A stretch of DNA of 64,000 nt from an uncultured Eubacteriales bacterium (GCA_902801165.1 CADCHI010000005.1:1-64000); one strand, 5' to 3'. Counted from the first letter of the stretch, positions 51,331 to 61,234 are shown. The notes: generated by a model from the sequence alone, not told the origin. Translations and numbers: made by a program.

Positions 51331-52155
51331 TCACTCTTCAAACTCCTGCGCGGGATGCACGATGGCCCTGCCGGTGTCGGCGTCGAAGCCCTCGAGGATC
51401 AGCAGGGAGCGCGCCCCCTCCACCCGCTTCGCCTCCGGCTTGGCGGTGGAGATCATCACGCCCACGCCCACGACCTCGGCCAGGAACTCCTTCATCAGGT
51501 CCACCATGCCCTGCAGCGTGCCGCCGCCCTTCATGAAGTCGTCGATGATCAGCGCCCGCTGGCCGGGCTGCACCGCGCGGCGGGCCAGCGCCATGGTCTC
51601 GATGCGCTCGCTGCCGCCGCCGGCGATGTAGTTGATCTTCACGGCGCTGCCCTCGTAGGCGCGGCTGTCGCGGCGGGCGATCACCAGCGGCACGTCCAGC
51701 ATCCGCGCGGTCATCAGCGCGATGGGAATGCCCTTGGTCTCCATGGTCAGCACGAAGTGGGGCTGGCGGTCATAGTACTGGGCGGCGAGGATCTCGCCCA
51801 TCTGCTGGGCGATGATGCTCTCCGCGGAGATATCCGAGGTGTACAGGAAGCCGCCGGGCAGCATGCGGCCCGGCTCGGACAGCCTGCGGGACACATCGTT
51901 CAGGATGTTCCGAACCTTCTTCGGGCTGGGGATGGCGCGATAGCGCACGCCTCCCGCGGCCCCGGCGACGGTCTCGATCCGGCCAAGGTCAAATCGCTCG
52001 AAGGAGGTGCTCACCAGGTCGATGTCCTCGCTGATCGTCGACTTCGCGGCTCCGAACAGCTCGCAGAACTCGCTGAGGGTGTGGATGCGGTTGGGCGTGT
52101 CCATCAGTATCCTCGTCATCGCCCCGAGGCGCTCGTTGCGCTTGATCTTGTCCAT
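51331..52155 (-). CDS. purR: Pur operon repressor
   Basis: 274 residues. An N-terminal winged helix (IHTLSEFCELFGAAKSTISEDIDLV) is followed by a phosphoribosyltransferase-like domain with the PRPP-binding ALIIDDFMKGGGTL. In Bacillota PurR represses purine genes and is released by PRPP. I start at the ATG at 52155 with GGAG 9 bases upstream. PurBox-like sequences lie in the region between this gene and murC. Confidence 0.96.
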   Translation of the reverse strand: MDKIKRNERLGAMTRILMDTPNRIHTLSEFCELFGAAKSTISEDIDLVSTSFERFDLGRIETVAGAAGGVRYRAIPSPKKVRNILNDVSRRLSEPGRMLPGGFLYTSDISAESIIAQQMGEILAAQYYDRQPHFVLTMETKGIPIALMTARMLDVPLVIARRDSRAYEGSAVKINYIAGGGSERIETMALARRAVQPGQRALIIDDFMKGGGTLQGMVDLMKEFLAEVVGVGVMISTAKPEAKRVEGARSLLILEGFDADTGRAIVHPAQEFEE

Positions 52156-52199
52156 GCTTTCAGGCTCCAATTCCGAATTATTTTGGTGTTTTTTCCATT

Positions 52200-52262
52200 A
52201 TAATTCGGCATTGTTAGAATTTGGGCAGGTTTGTGCAAAATCGGTCAAAGTGCCCGAACATT
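52200..52262. promoter_or_regulatory. PurBox-like pair in the purR-murC intergenic region
   Basis: CCGAACATT (52254-52262) matches the PurBox core CCGAACWWT exactly. On the other strand CCGAATTAT (52208-52200) matches in 8 of 9 positions. The spacing is larger than in the classical Bacillus pair. It overlaps a TATAAT facing purR, consistent with autoregulation; this is inference. Confidence 0.5.
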
Positions 52263-52296
52263 TAACCTTCATTTCCCGATGGCCCCGATGTTGCGC

Positions 52297-52325
52297 TTGC
52301 AGGACGCCGCTTTTTGAATTATAAT
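52297..52325 (+). promoter_or_regulatory. murC promoter
   Basis: TTGCAG (52297-52302), 17 bases, TATAAT (52320-52325). The leader to the ATG is about 120 bases. Confidence 0.7.
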
Positions 52326-52450
52326 AAGGGTTGCCGGCGTGCTTCTCCGAGGCCCGCCGGCCCGGAGTACATTTCGTTTCCTCATATATAAATATCCAGG
52401 GCAGGCAAGCGGCGTTCAGCCGCGCCGCTATGCCTACGGGAGGGCTCATC

Positions 52451-53845
52451 ATGGCCGCAAACATATTTGACTACCAGCACCAGCGCGCGCACTTCATCGG
52501 CATCGGGGGCAGCTCCATGTCCGGGCTCGCGCTGTTTTTGAAGCAGACCGGCTACCAGGTCACCGGCTCCGACCGCACCAAGTCTCACAAGACGGAGCAC
52601 CTGGAGGAGGCCGGCATCCCCGTCCACATTGGCCACGACGCCGAAAGCGTCCACGGCGCGGACGTCATCGTCTACTCCGCCGCCATCGCCGCCGACAACC
52701 CCGAGCGCGCCGAGGCCGCGCGGCTGGGCATCCCCCAGATCGAGCGCTGCGACCTGATCGGCCAGCTGATGGAGGGCTATCCCTTCGCGGTGGGCATCAG
52801 CGGCACCCACGGCAAGACCACCACCACCTCCATGCTCGCCCAGGCCTTCATGCAGGCGGGAGCCGACCCCACCATCCACATCGGCGGTGAGCTGGACTTC
52901 ATCGGCGGCTCCACCCGGGTAGGCGGCAGCCACGACTTCATCTGCGAGGCCTGCGAGTACAACGCCAGCTTCCTGCACTTCAAGCCCAACATCGCCGTCA
53001 TACTGAACATCGACGAGGATCACCTGGACTTCTACAAGGACATCGACGACATCGAGTCCGCCTTCGCCCGGTACGCCGCGCTGGTGCCTCCCACCGGCTG
53101 GTGCGTCGCCTGGGGCGACGACGTCCGTGCCCGCCGCGTGTGCGAGAACGCCGCCTGCAATTCCATGACCTACGGCCTGGGCGAACAGTGCATGCTGCGC
53201 CCGGTTTACCTGAAGTACGACGAACACGGCTGCGCCAGCTTCACCGCCGCGCTGAACGGCATGGCCCTGGGCGAGTTCCACCTGAACGTGCCCAGCGAGG
53301 CCAACATGCTGGACGCCCTGGCCGTGATCTGCGTGGCCTACATCCGCGGGCTGGACATGAAGAAGGTCGCCGAAGCCCTGGAGAGCTTCGTGGGCGCCCA
53401 TCGCCGCTTCGAGCTGACCAGCGTCACCGACGGCGTGAAGTGCTACACCGACTATGGCCATAACCCGGCGGAGATCAAGAACGCGCTGAAGATCGCGGCC
53501 CTGCAGCCCCACAAGACCCTCTGGTCCGTGTGGCAGCCCCACACCTACTCCCGCACCAAGACGCTGTTTGACGCCTTCGTGACCACCTTTGACGGCGTGG
53601 ACCGCCTGCTGATCACCGACATCTGCGCCGCCCGGGAGGTCGACCCCGGGGACATCCGCTCCGAGATGCTGCTGGAGCCCATCCGCGCCCGGGGCGTGGA
53701 CGTGGTGCTGACCCCCACCTTTGACGATGCCGAGGCCTACCTCCGCGCCCACTGGCAGCCCGGCGACCTGATGATCAGCCACGGCTGCGGCGACATCGAC
53801 CTGCTGAACGAGCAGATCGCCCTGCACGGCGACACCGCGAAATAA
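52451..53845 (+). CDS. murC: UDP-N-acetylmuramate--L-alanine ligase
   Basis: 464 residues. N-terminal HFIGIGGSSMSGLALFL (UDP-MurNAc binding), ATP loop SGTHGKTTTTSMLAQ, central NIDEDHLDFY and C-terminal DYGHNPAEIKNAL are the Mur ligase signatures with MurC specificity. It adds L-alanine to UDP-MurNAc in peptidoglycan synthesis. I start at the ATG at 52451 with GGGAGGG 6-7 bases upstream. It stands alone, not in a dcw cluster, as often in Bacillota. Confidence 0.96.
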   Translation: MAANIFDYQHQRAHFIGIGGSSMSGLALFLKQTGYQVTGSDRTKSHKTEHLEEAGIPVHIGHDAESVHGADVIVYSAAIAADNPERAEAARLGIPQIERCDLIGQLMEGYPFAVGISGTHGKTTTTSMLAQAFMQAGADPTIHIGGELDFIGGSTRVGGSHDFICEACEYNASFLHFKPNIAVILNIDEDHLDFYKDIDDIESAFARYAALVPPTGWCVAWGDDVRARRVCENAACNSMTYGLGEQCMLRPVYLKYDEHGCASFTAALNGMALGEFHLNVPSEANMLDALAVICVAYIRGLDMKKVAEALESFVGAHRRFELTSVTDGVKCYTDYGHNPAEIKNALKIAALQPHKTLWSVWQPHTYSRTKTLFDAFVTTFDGVDRLLITDICAAREVDPGDIRSEMLLEPIRARGVDVVLTPTFDDAEAYLRAHWQPGDLMISHGCGDIDLLNEQIALHGDTAK

Positions 53846-53894
53846 CCCCGAAAACACCGTGGCGCGAATCGCGCCCGATACGGAGGATACCGCT

Positions 53895-54803
53895 TTGAAG
53901 AAGCACATATGCCTATTGCTGGTCTGCGCGCTGTGCGCCTGCGCCCTCACGGCCTGCTCCAAGGGCAGCGGCGGACAGCCGGATTCCGGCGCGCAGCAGG
54001 CCGCCTCGCCGGACAACACCCCGGTGCCGGAGGGCGGCGAGGGCAGCCACGGAGAGGTGGACCAGAGCCAGGCGCTGGAGGACATGCCCACCCTGGAGCC
54101 CCCGGAGCCCATCGAGGGCGGCGGCGACCTGGGCGAAGAGGATTACTTCAACATCGACACGCTGATCAACGGCGACGACGGCGGCGCGCCTGCCGGCGCC
54201 GAGGATGGCGGCAGCGTCCTTGCGGGCGCGGACGAGGGCGGACAGCCCGTCCTGGCCGGCGCCGACGAGGGCGGACAGGACGCGCCCGCGGCCCAGTCCC
54301 CCGCTGCGAGCGTAACGCAGGTCGATCCCAGCACCTATCAGTTCTCCGCGCTGATCGACACCAGCCTGGGCTTCACCTTCAACTATCCCTCCCACTGGGA
54401 GAACGTCCCCGGCGTCTACACCGTCTGCTTCCGGGAGAAGGTCGAGCCCGGCGAGTTCCCCGCCCGCATCGCCATCACGGCCAAGCAGCTGGTGCACTCC
54501 CCCGAGGGCCTGACGATGACCAACGAGCTGACCTCCTACATGCAAATGGTCTATCGCCAGTATGACGCCTCCACCTTTGAGGCGGGCACGCCCAACTCCG
54601 AGGACACCTTCATGGGCAAGCCGGCCATGTCCAACACCTACCTCGCCTATTCCGGCGACACCGAGGTGAAGGGCTTCGTGATCGGCTGTGCCGTGGGCCG
54701 CCGGCTCTACGTGCTCCACTTCTGTGCCTCCTACGAGCGCTACGCCGCGCTGGAGAGCGTGCTGCGCTACATGGTGAAGTCGGTGACGCTGGTGGAGGAA
54801 TGA
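53895..54803 (+). CDS. Putative lipoprotein of unknown function
   Basis: 302 residues starting with TTG at 53895, chosen because GGAGG lies 8 bases upstream and the residues that follow form a clean lipoprotein signal (KKHICLLLVCALCACALTAC, lipobox LTAC). After the Cys there is a low-complexity region rich in G, E, D, A and Q with the near repeat VLAGADEGGQ (twice). The C-terminal half (from about residue 150) is a compact domain beginning FSALIDTSLGFTFNYPSHWENVPG, resembling PsbP/Mog1-like surface domains. It is 49 bases downstream of murC and may be co-transcribed. Confidence 0.8.
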   Translation: MKKHICLLLVCALCACALTACSKGSGGQPDSGAQQAASPDNTPVPEGGEGSHGEVDQSQALEDMPTLEPPEPIEGGGDLGEEDYFNIDTLINGDDGGAPAGAEDGGSVLAGADEGGQPVLAGADEGGQDAPAAQSPAASVTQVDPSTYQFSALIDTSLGFTFNYPSHWENVPGVYTVCFREKVEPGEFPARIAITAKQLVHSPEGLTMTNELTSYMQMVYRQYDASTFEAGTPNSEDTFMGKPAMSNTYLAYSGDTEVKGFVIGCAVGRRLYVLHFCASYERYAALESVLRYMVKSVTLVEE

Positions 54804-54845
54804 TCGACCTCCGGTCATTTGCCGCTATTCTTCAATGTAATAGAA

Positions 54846-54915
54846 AAGATCCTTCGCTTCGCTCAGGATGACCTTGTGGTATTAACAAGTCATCCTGAGC
54901 AGGGCGAAGGATCTT
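54846..54915. repeat. Palindromic dispersed repeat, copy 2
   Basis: Arms AAGATCCTTCGCTTCGCTCA... (54846-54872) and ...GGGCGAAGGATCTT (54889-54915) around a 16-base loop. Same family as 81-140. It lies between the convergent stops of the lipoprotein and L,D-transpeptidase genes. Confidence 0.88.
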
Positions 54916-54941
54916 ATATTGCGCTTAAAGGCGCAGCCGTG

Positions 54942-56960
54942 TCAGTACACGATGACCTTTGTGTTGGTCGGGCAGTTGTTCCAGATCCACTTGGCGTCCT
55001 CCACGCTCAGGCGCACGCAGCCGTGGGAGGCCCTGCTGCCCAGATGGTTGACGGAGCTCTGGGTCACCTTGCCCTCCTTCTGGTTGTACAGCACGGAGTG
55101 GAACATGATGTCCCCCTGGATATAGTAGGCGTACTGGGCCCAGCAGTTGAACTTGGTGAAGTAGTGCCACCGCGCGCCGGGGCCGGTGCCGTCCTGGAAG
55201 GTGCCCTTCGGCGTCGGCGAGCCGCTGCGACCCGTGGAGCACTTCATCGTGCGCACCAGCTCCGTGTAATCACCGTTGCTGTCCGGCGCGTAGGCGTACA
55301 CCCGCTGGTCGTCGACGCTGACCTTCAACACGTAGGGCTTCAACGCCTTCTTGGCGTTCTCGTCGAACAGCACCGAGAGCGTGTTGCGGTCCGCGGTGCC
55401 GGTCTCCGCCAGGCCGTTCCGGCGCTGGAAGGCCGTGACGGCCGCCGCTGTGCCGGAGCCATACTGCCCATCCAGGGCGCTGTAGTAGTACTCCAGGCAG
55501 GCCAGCCGGCGCTGCAGGCGCACCACGTCGCGCCCCTGGGAGCCGCTGGACATGGCCGCCGGAATGGCCGGGAACTGCTCGGAATAGAAGGCATCCAACA
55601 GAATCGGGTCGGCCACGCCGTTGACCTCCACCGTCAGGCCGCCGTTCGTCGTGCTCGCGGAGGCCGCCAGGGCCTCCTGCTCCATCTCCCGCATATAGGC
55701 CTGGAGGGTCTCGACGCCGGTCTTGGTGGAGGTGCCGTAGCCGCCATCCACCGCGATGGAGGCGAAACCCAGCACCCGCAGGCGCTTTTGCAGCTTGGCG
55801 ACCGCGTCGCCTGAGGAACCCAGGGTCAGCATGGCGTTGTCGGGGGCCTTCGCCTTCTCCGAGAACAGCAGCGCCTGGGTGGCCGCGTCCGCCACGCCGG
55901 TCTGGTCCAGACCGTTGTAGTACTGGAACACGCGCACCGAACGGGCAGTCCCGCCGCCATAGATGCCGTCTGCGGCGTCGGTGGTGTAGCCCATCCGGAC
56001 CAGCCGGGTCTGCACGCGGCCGACGTCGCTGCCCTCGTCCCCGGTCTGCAGCGCCCTGCGGCACACCCGGAAGTCGTCGCTGAACAGGTAGGCCTGCAGC
56101 AGGTGGTCCGCGACGCCGTCCACCGGCGTCACCGGGGAGGGCCGCGCCACGGCGGCGTTGGACGCGACGGAAGCCGCCTCCGCCGAGGCGCTCACCTCGA
56201 CGGACATCGCCGTCACCGCGCCGTCAGAAGCGTCCACTGCATCGTTCGCAGCCGCGCCTTCAGTCGCCACGGGAGCCGGCCCGTAGCGGGCGTCGATCGC
56301 GTCCTGCTCCAGCTGGCGCACGTATTCCTCCAGCCGCATCACCGCGGCCCGGGTGTTCGCGCCGTAGTAGCCGTCCGCCTTGTCGTTCAGGTAGCCCAGC
56401 AGAATCAGCTTCCGCTGCAGGCGCTGGGTGGCCGCGCCGTTGACGTCCAGCTTCAATTCGGGATAGTAGGGCACCGTGGCCGTGACCTCCTGGAGCAGCA
56501 GCTGCGGGAAGGCCCAGGCGGGCAGCCCGGTCTCCCCCGGCTGCGCGGCGGCGCGGCGCGCGCGATAGGCGTCGGCGACCACGTGGGCCAGAGACTCGGA
56601 ATCGGCCTGCACGTTCTGCACGGAGCTGAGCACCAGCGCCTTCAGCCACTGGGTGATCGTGGCCCACTGGCCCTCGCCCAGCTCGATGCCGTCCAGGGCA
56701 AAGTGGAACTCCACGCACAGCATGTCGCCGTTGCTGCTCACCAGCTCCTGGGCATAGGTCCGGGTCCCGGCCTCGGCGCTCGCGGGCTTCTGGTCAAAGC
56801 GCACGCTGGTGGTGGTCGGCGCGCTCGCAGGATTCATCAGCTTCAGTATATCCGCCTGCCAGGCTTCATCCTCTGTGGGCTCCGCCGAGGACATGACGGA
56901 CCCCGCGAACAGGGCCAGCATGACCAACAGAGCAATCAGTGGAATCGTATAGCGCTTCAT
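54942..56960 (-). CDS. L,D-transpeptidase (YkuD) with four peptidoglycan-binding repeats
   Basis: 672 residues. Signal peptide about 1-26; an N-terminal region of about 150 residues of unknown fold; then four PG_binding_1 repeats, each LQ.RL..LGY....DG.YG..T (for example VQTRLVRMGYTTDAADGIYG); an Ala/Ser/Val-rich linker lies between the first and second. The C-terminal YkuD domain ends in GSRASHGCVRLS, with catalytic Cys about 648 and its His. It should make 3-3 crosslinks or attach proteins to peptidoglycan outside the membrane. GGAGGG precedes the ATG at 56960. Divergent from the giant clostripain-like gene. Confidence 0.93.
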   Translation of the reverse strand: MKRYTIPLIALLVMLALFAGSVMSSAEPTEDEAWQADILKLMNPASAPTTTSVRFDQKPASAEAGTRTYAQELVSSNGDMLCVEFHFALDGIELGEGQWATITQWLKALVLSSVQNVQADSESLAHVVADAYRARRAAAQPGETGLPAWAFPQLLLQEVTATVPYYPELKLDVNGAATQRLQRKLILLGYLNDKADGYYGANTRAAVMRLEEYVRQLEQDAIDARYGPAPVATEGAAANDAVDASDGAVTAMSVEVSASAEAASVASNAAVARPSPVTPVDGVADHLLQAYLFSDDFRVCRRALQTGDEGSDVGRVQTRLVRMGYTTDAADGIYGGGTARSVRVFQYYNGLDQTGVADAATQALLFSEKAKAPDNAMLTLGSSGDAVAKLQKRLRVLGFASIAVDGGYGTSTKTGVETLQAYMREMEQEALAASASTTNGGLTVEVNGVADPILLDAFYSEQFPAIPAAMSSGSQGRDVVRLQRRLACLEYYYSALDGQYGSGTAAAVTAFQRRNGLAETGTADRNTLSVLFDENAKKALKPYVLKVSVDDQRVYAYAPDSNGDYTELVRTMKCSTGRSGSPTPKGTFQDGTGPGARWHYFTKFNCWAQYAYYIQGDIMFHSVLYNQKEGKVTQSSVNHLGSRASHGCVRLSVEDAKWIWNNCPTNTKVIVY

Positions 56961-57274
56961 TTTATCCCTCCAGCTTGTGGGTTGCAACACATAGACGCAC
57001 ACGCCCGCGTTTTTGTTTCACCGCGGCGAAAAATGTCATTTTTCGTCCCATCGACGCGCAGGCGCAGTGGGGCATTATTGTTATGGCACTCATTATACCT
57101 GAACATGGTGGCAAAAGCATATGCCTGATATGAATAAAATGGAACAGCTTTGGGGCGGCGGCAGCAGTCCTCTGCTTTTTCGGCGTTGCCAGCCTCCCGT
57201 AAATTGTGTATAATAGAGGTGTCACAATTTCGCCGCGTTCCGCGCTTCCCAATATTCCCGGAGGTCCACCACCC
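56961..57274. other. Divergent intergenic region, L,D-transpeptidase and C11 peptidase
   Basis: 314 bases without a gene. A TATAAT facing the transpeptidase lies at 57097-57092 (no good -35), and the peptidase promoter lies at the right end. Nothing else recognisable. Confidence 0.6.
57186..57214 (+). promoter_or_regulatory. Promoter of the clostripain-family gene
   Basis: TTGCCA (57186-57191), 17 bases, TATAAT (57209-57214), 60 bases upstream of the ATG. Confidence 0.8.
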
Positions 57275-60200
57275 ATGAAAAGAACGCTTCTCATCCTCTG
57301 CGCGCTGATGGCGCTTCTGGCTTCCCTTCTCGCCGTTCCCGCGTTCTCCGAGGCGGGCGGCGCGAAGCTGACCCTGATGATCTACATGTGCGGCAGCAAC
57401 CTGGAGAGCGCCTACGGCTCCGCCACCGCGGACATCCAGGAGATGCTCGCCTCGGGCTGCGACTTTTCCAAGGTGAACCTACTGATCATGGCTGGCGGCA
57501 GCGCGCGCTGGGACCTGGGCCTCGACCCGGATACCCTGAACGTTTACCGGCTGACCGAGCGCGGCATCCGCCCGGTCCTGCGGGACGAGGCCGCCAGCAT
57601 GGGCGACGCCGGGACGCTGACGCGGCTGCTGGACCTCGGCGCGGAGCAGTTCCCCGCCGAGAACTACGCCCTCATCCTCTGGAACCACGGCGGCGGACCG
57701 CTGGGCGGCGTTTGCTGGGACGAGCTGTTTTCGATGGACAACCTGACCCTCGGCGAGCTGACCGACGCCCTCGCCGCGTCCAGGCTGCCCGGCAAGCTCA
57801 GCTGGATCGGCTTCGACGCCTGCCTGATGGGCAGCGTGGAGGTCGCCGAGGCCCTCTCCCCCTTCGCCAGGGTCATGATCGCCAGCCAGGAGACCGAACC
57901 CGCCCCGGGCTGGAACTACGCCTTCCTGAAGGGCATCGAGGCGGACCCGGACGGCGCCGCCACCGGCAGGCGCGTCATCGACGCCTTCTTCGACGCCCTC
58001 GACGGCACCGGCGAGTCCCTCACCCTCTCCTGCGTGGACCTCGACGCGGTTTTTCGCGTCACCTACGCCCTCGGCCGCTTTTTCGACCGCGTGGGCTCGA
58101 AGCTGAACGACGAGACCTTTCCCGACTATTCCATCCGCCGCATGGAGACCACCAGCTTCGGCAGGGCGGTGGATTCCAGCGGATACGACCTGGTGGACCT
58201 GGGCGACCTGGCGCGCAACTACGGCGGCAACGCGGATCTGTCCGAGGCGCTGGATGACGCCGTGGTCTACTGCCGCTCCAGCGCGGGCGACGCCTGCGGG
58301 CTGTCGGTTTACTATCCCTACGGCAACGCGGACATGTTTGAATCCCAGTGGAAGGACGACTACAGAGGCCTCGGCTTCAGCAGGAGCTACACAAACTACC
58401 TGAACCGCTTTGGAACGCTGCTGACCGGCGGCGAGCAGGCGGACTGGTCCAACCTGGCCACCGCCTCCGAGGGCTGCGACGCGGAGGGCGTCCAGCGGTT
58501 CTCGCTCCAGCTGACCGGGGAGCAACGCGCATCCCTCGCCTCCGCCCAGCTGTACATCCTCCAGCCCCACTTCGGGTACGATGGAAACGCGCCCGTCGCG
58601 CTGGCGCCCATTTCCGTCGTGGATGCGGCAATCTCTCCCGACGGGCTCTTGACCGCCGGCTACGACTGGCGCTCCGTGTACGTCGTGGACGAGGACGGCG
58701 CGCCGCTCCTGGGGCCGGTCTCCTTCCGCCGGGAGCGCGGTGAATACTTTTCGATCCTGACCCACTACGACGGCTATACGGGGCTGTATCCGGGCCGGAG
58801 CTCCGTCGGCGTGCTGTACGACTGCGCAGCGGTCCCCGGAAGCGACCAGCTCGCCATCGAGCACACCTACGTCTACGACGCCGCCAGCCAGAGCTACACC
58901 AACCGCATTCCCTTTTCCGAGGAAGGCTACGGCGCCGTGCACTTCCACGACAGGATCGCCGTTCCCCCGCCCTTCGAGGGCACCCTTCCGGGCTTCAACG
59001 ACTGGGACGGCTTCCTCGGCTATCACACGGACGGCTTTTACCTGCCCCGCTCCTGGAGCCTCCGCTTCATGGACGAGCGCCTCCGCTCCGGCCCGCTCTA
59101 TGCCTGCTTCCAGCTGACGGACGTCCACCAGAGAACCTTCTCCAGCCTCCCCCTGCGCTTCGACCCGCCGAACCAGGTTGACATCCCGGTGTCGCCCGAG
59201 GTGCTGGAGGTCGACGGCCACGCGGCGCGGCTGTCCGCAACACTGGACCTCGCCCTGGAGGAACCCGTCCTGCGCCTGGAGCTGAGCGTCGAAAACCACA
59301 CGGATGGAACGTTGGACTACTACCCGTCCTGGGATGTTCCGCCGCTCGTGCTCAACGGCGAACGCGAGCCGCTGTCGTCGTTCAGCTTCGGAAAGTGCTA
59401 TGACATCGCCCCCGGCGGAAGCATCCTGGCCACCGTGGAACTGAACGGCACCGACCTCGCCGGCATGCAGGCACTGGAGACCGTGGACATCGCCATCACC
59501 TGGAATCCCAGCGGGGAATCCACAAATCGGACGCCGATTCCCCTGCGCTTCACCCTCGCGGACTGCGACGTTTCCTCCTTCGCCAAGGCGCTCGAACCCA
59601 TCGCGCAGACGGAACAGGATGGCGTGAACTGGCAGCTGCTCTCCCTGACCCAGGACGCCGAGTCCCTCGACGCCCTGCTGTACATCGAAAACGCCAGCGA
59701 GGAGGCCCTCGACTGCCACGTGAAGGCCGTCGTCGACGGCGTGTTCTTCGACAGGCATTCAAATTCCGCGTCCGTCGCGCCGCACCACAGCGGCTTTGCC
59801 CGGCTGGACCTGCAAAACGGCGCGGATCTGCCCGCCTGGGACCTGGAGGTCGAGAACACCGAATACTACACGGTGGTTCCCACGTTCGCGCACATGAACG
59901 ACATGCTGGCGCGGTGCGGCGTCACCGAGATCACACGGGTGGACCTGCTGTTCGATTTCAGCGTCTACAATCCCGACGATCGCGTGACGCTGCTCCTGGA
60001 TGAGCCAATTCCCGTCCAGCCCACCGCGGAAAATGCTATCGCCCAGTGTCCTCTGGTGAACGGCGACTTCTCCGCCGCGCTGGAATCCGCCTTTGTCGCC
60101 GACAACGGCCTCGCCCTCGGCCTGTGCCTGCGCAACGACACCGACGCGCCGCTGAAGGTGGACGAGTACAAATATGCCTTCAACGGGTCCGATGCCTTCC

Positions 60201-61234
60201 TGTCGCCCGAGTACAGGCGCCTCGCCTGCCACATTCCCCCGCACACTGTGTGCTACAACTGGCTGCCCATCACGACGGACGACGGCTTTGGGAAGCAGGC
60301 GCTGAGCGCGCTGTCCCTCTCGCTGCTCGTCAGCGACCAGCCCCAGGAGCCGTTCACCCTCCGCTTTCCGGAGGGCACCGCCTTCGGCGCGCCGGGAGGC
60401 ACGTTTGTCGCCGCGGAGGACCTCGATATCGCCCCGACCGGCTATCAGGTTCGCCCCAGCATCCTGAGCGGCAGCGTTGAAATGCCCGTTGGGCCCGTCG
60501 AGCCCCTCATCCTGCCCGTTCCCATGACGGCGCAGGACTTCGAGGACGCCGACTTTGCCGAAGCGATCCTCTGCGTCAAGGAGAACGACGGCGATACCAC
60601 AGGCGTATTTCACGCGTACACGCCTTTCCGAATCCTCACCTCCACCCCGGTGACGCTCGATGTCAAAAACCGCCCTCTGGCGCGGTTTCTCGGCGTGTCC
60701 CTCCTCGCTGACGGCGAGCCGCTGCGTATATTTGAGACCTCCAACGGAGACGAGACGCGGTTGAACGTCAGCGATCACCTCTACTTCTTCCGCAGCGCCG
60801 GGGAATACCAGCCGGACCGGCAGAGCTACCTGTTCAACAACGGCAACGCCTTTGTGACGGTCTCCGGCCATGCGCTGGACGTTCGCCGGGAAGGCGGGGA
60901 ATTGGTCTTGACCGGGAACGCCGCCAATCTGCTCGGGGTATTCCCCACGGGCGACCCTGATCAGTACCGCGAGAGCTTCACCATCGACGAGCTGCCGCTG
61001 TACGCAACGGAGCATCGCGTCTACTATTGCAGCAACTTCCTGCCCGACAGCATCAATCCCAACCACAACGCGCAGCGGCTGCGGGCGCTGCGGAAACCGC
61101 TGGAGCTCAGCCTGGTGCCCCTCGACAGCCTCGGAAAGAAGCTGTACCTGCTGGTCGACTTCGGCACCGAGGAATCCGAGCACATCCTGTTCCTCGATCC
61201 CTCCACCGGGGAGGTGCTGTTCAGCGCGTCGTAG
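57275..61234 (+). CDS. Giant exported clostripain-family (C11) cysteine peptidase
   Basis: 1319 residues. Signal peptide about 1-25. The C11 domain (about 30-390) has LTLMIYMCGSNLES, catalytic H138 (LWNHGGGPLGG) and C183 (GFDACLMGS). The rest, about 930 residues, is beta-rich and tandem-like, with no recognised anchor, LPXTG or C-terminal helix. Typical clostripain proteins are half this length or less, so most of this chain is accessory. GGAGG precedes the ATG at 57275. It is probably cell-surface or secreted and activated by self-cleavage like other C11 enzymes; substrate unknown. Confidence 0.88.
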   Translation: MKRTLLILCALMALLASLLAVPAFSEAGGAKLTLMIYMCGSNLESAYGSATADIQEMLASGCDFSKVNLLIMAGGSARWDLGLDPDTLNVYRLTERGIRPVLRDEAASMGDAGTLTRLLDLGAEQFPAENYALILWNHGGGPLGGVCWDELFSMDNLTLGELTDALAASRLPGKLSWIGFDACLMGSVEVAEALSPFARVMIASQETEPAPGWNYAFLKGIEADPDGAATGRRVIDAFFDALDGTGESLTLSCVDLDAVFRVTYALGRFFDRVGSKLNDETFPDYSIRRMETTSFGRAVDSSGYDLVDLGDLARNYGGNADLSEALDDAVVYCRSSAGDACGLSVYYPYGNADMFESQWKDDYRGLGFSRSYTNYLNRFGTLLTGGEQADWSNLATASEGCDAEGVQRFSLQLTGEQRASLASAQLYILQPHFGYDGNAPVALAPISVVDAAISPDGLLTAGYDWRSVYVVDEDGAPLLGPVSFRRERGEYFSILTHYDGYTGLYPGRSSVGVLYDCAAVPGSDQLAIEHTYVYDAASQSYTNRIPFSEEGYGAVHFHDRIAVPPPFEGTLPGFNDWDGFLGYHTDGFYLPRSWSLRFMDERLRSGPLYACFQLTDVHQRTFSSLPLRFDPPNQVDIPVSPEVLEVDGHAARLSATLDLALEEPVLRLELSVENHTDGTLDYYPSWDVPPLVLNGEREPLSSFSFGKCYDIAPGGSILATVELNGTDLAGMQALETVDIAITWNPSGESTNRTPIPLRFTLADCDVSSFAKALEPIAQTEQDGVNWQLLSLTQDAESLDALLYIENASEEALDCHVKAVVDGVFFDRHSNSASVAPHHSGFARLDLQNGADLPAWDLEVENTEYYTVVPTFAHMNDMLARCGVTEITRVDLLFDFSVYNPDDRVTLLLDEPIPVQPTAENAIAQCPLVNGDFSAALESAFVADNGLALGLCLRNDTDAPLKVDEYKYAFNGSDAFLSPEYRRLACHIPPHTVCYNWLPITTDDGFGKQALSALSLSLLVSDQPQEPFTLRFPEGTAFGAPGGTFVAAEDLDIAPTGYQVRPSILSGSVEMPVGPVEPLILPVPMTAQDFEDADFAEAILCVKENDGDTTGVFHAYTPFRILTSTPVTLDVKNRPLARFLGVSLLADGEPLRIFETSNGDETRLNVSDHLYFFRSAGEYQPDRQSYLFNNGNAFVTVSGHALDVRREGGELVLTGNAANLLGVFPTGDPDQYRESFTIDELPLYATEHRVYYCSNFLPDSINPNHNAQRLRALRKPLELSLVPLDSLGKKLYLLVDFGTEESEHILFLDPSTGEVLFSAS

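Noticed and set aside
57479..59758. 759-codon minus-strand frame opposite the C11 peptidase gene
   Set aside because: Shadow frame; the plus strand has signal peptide, catalytic dyad, promoter and ribosome binding site.
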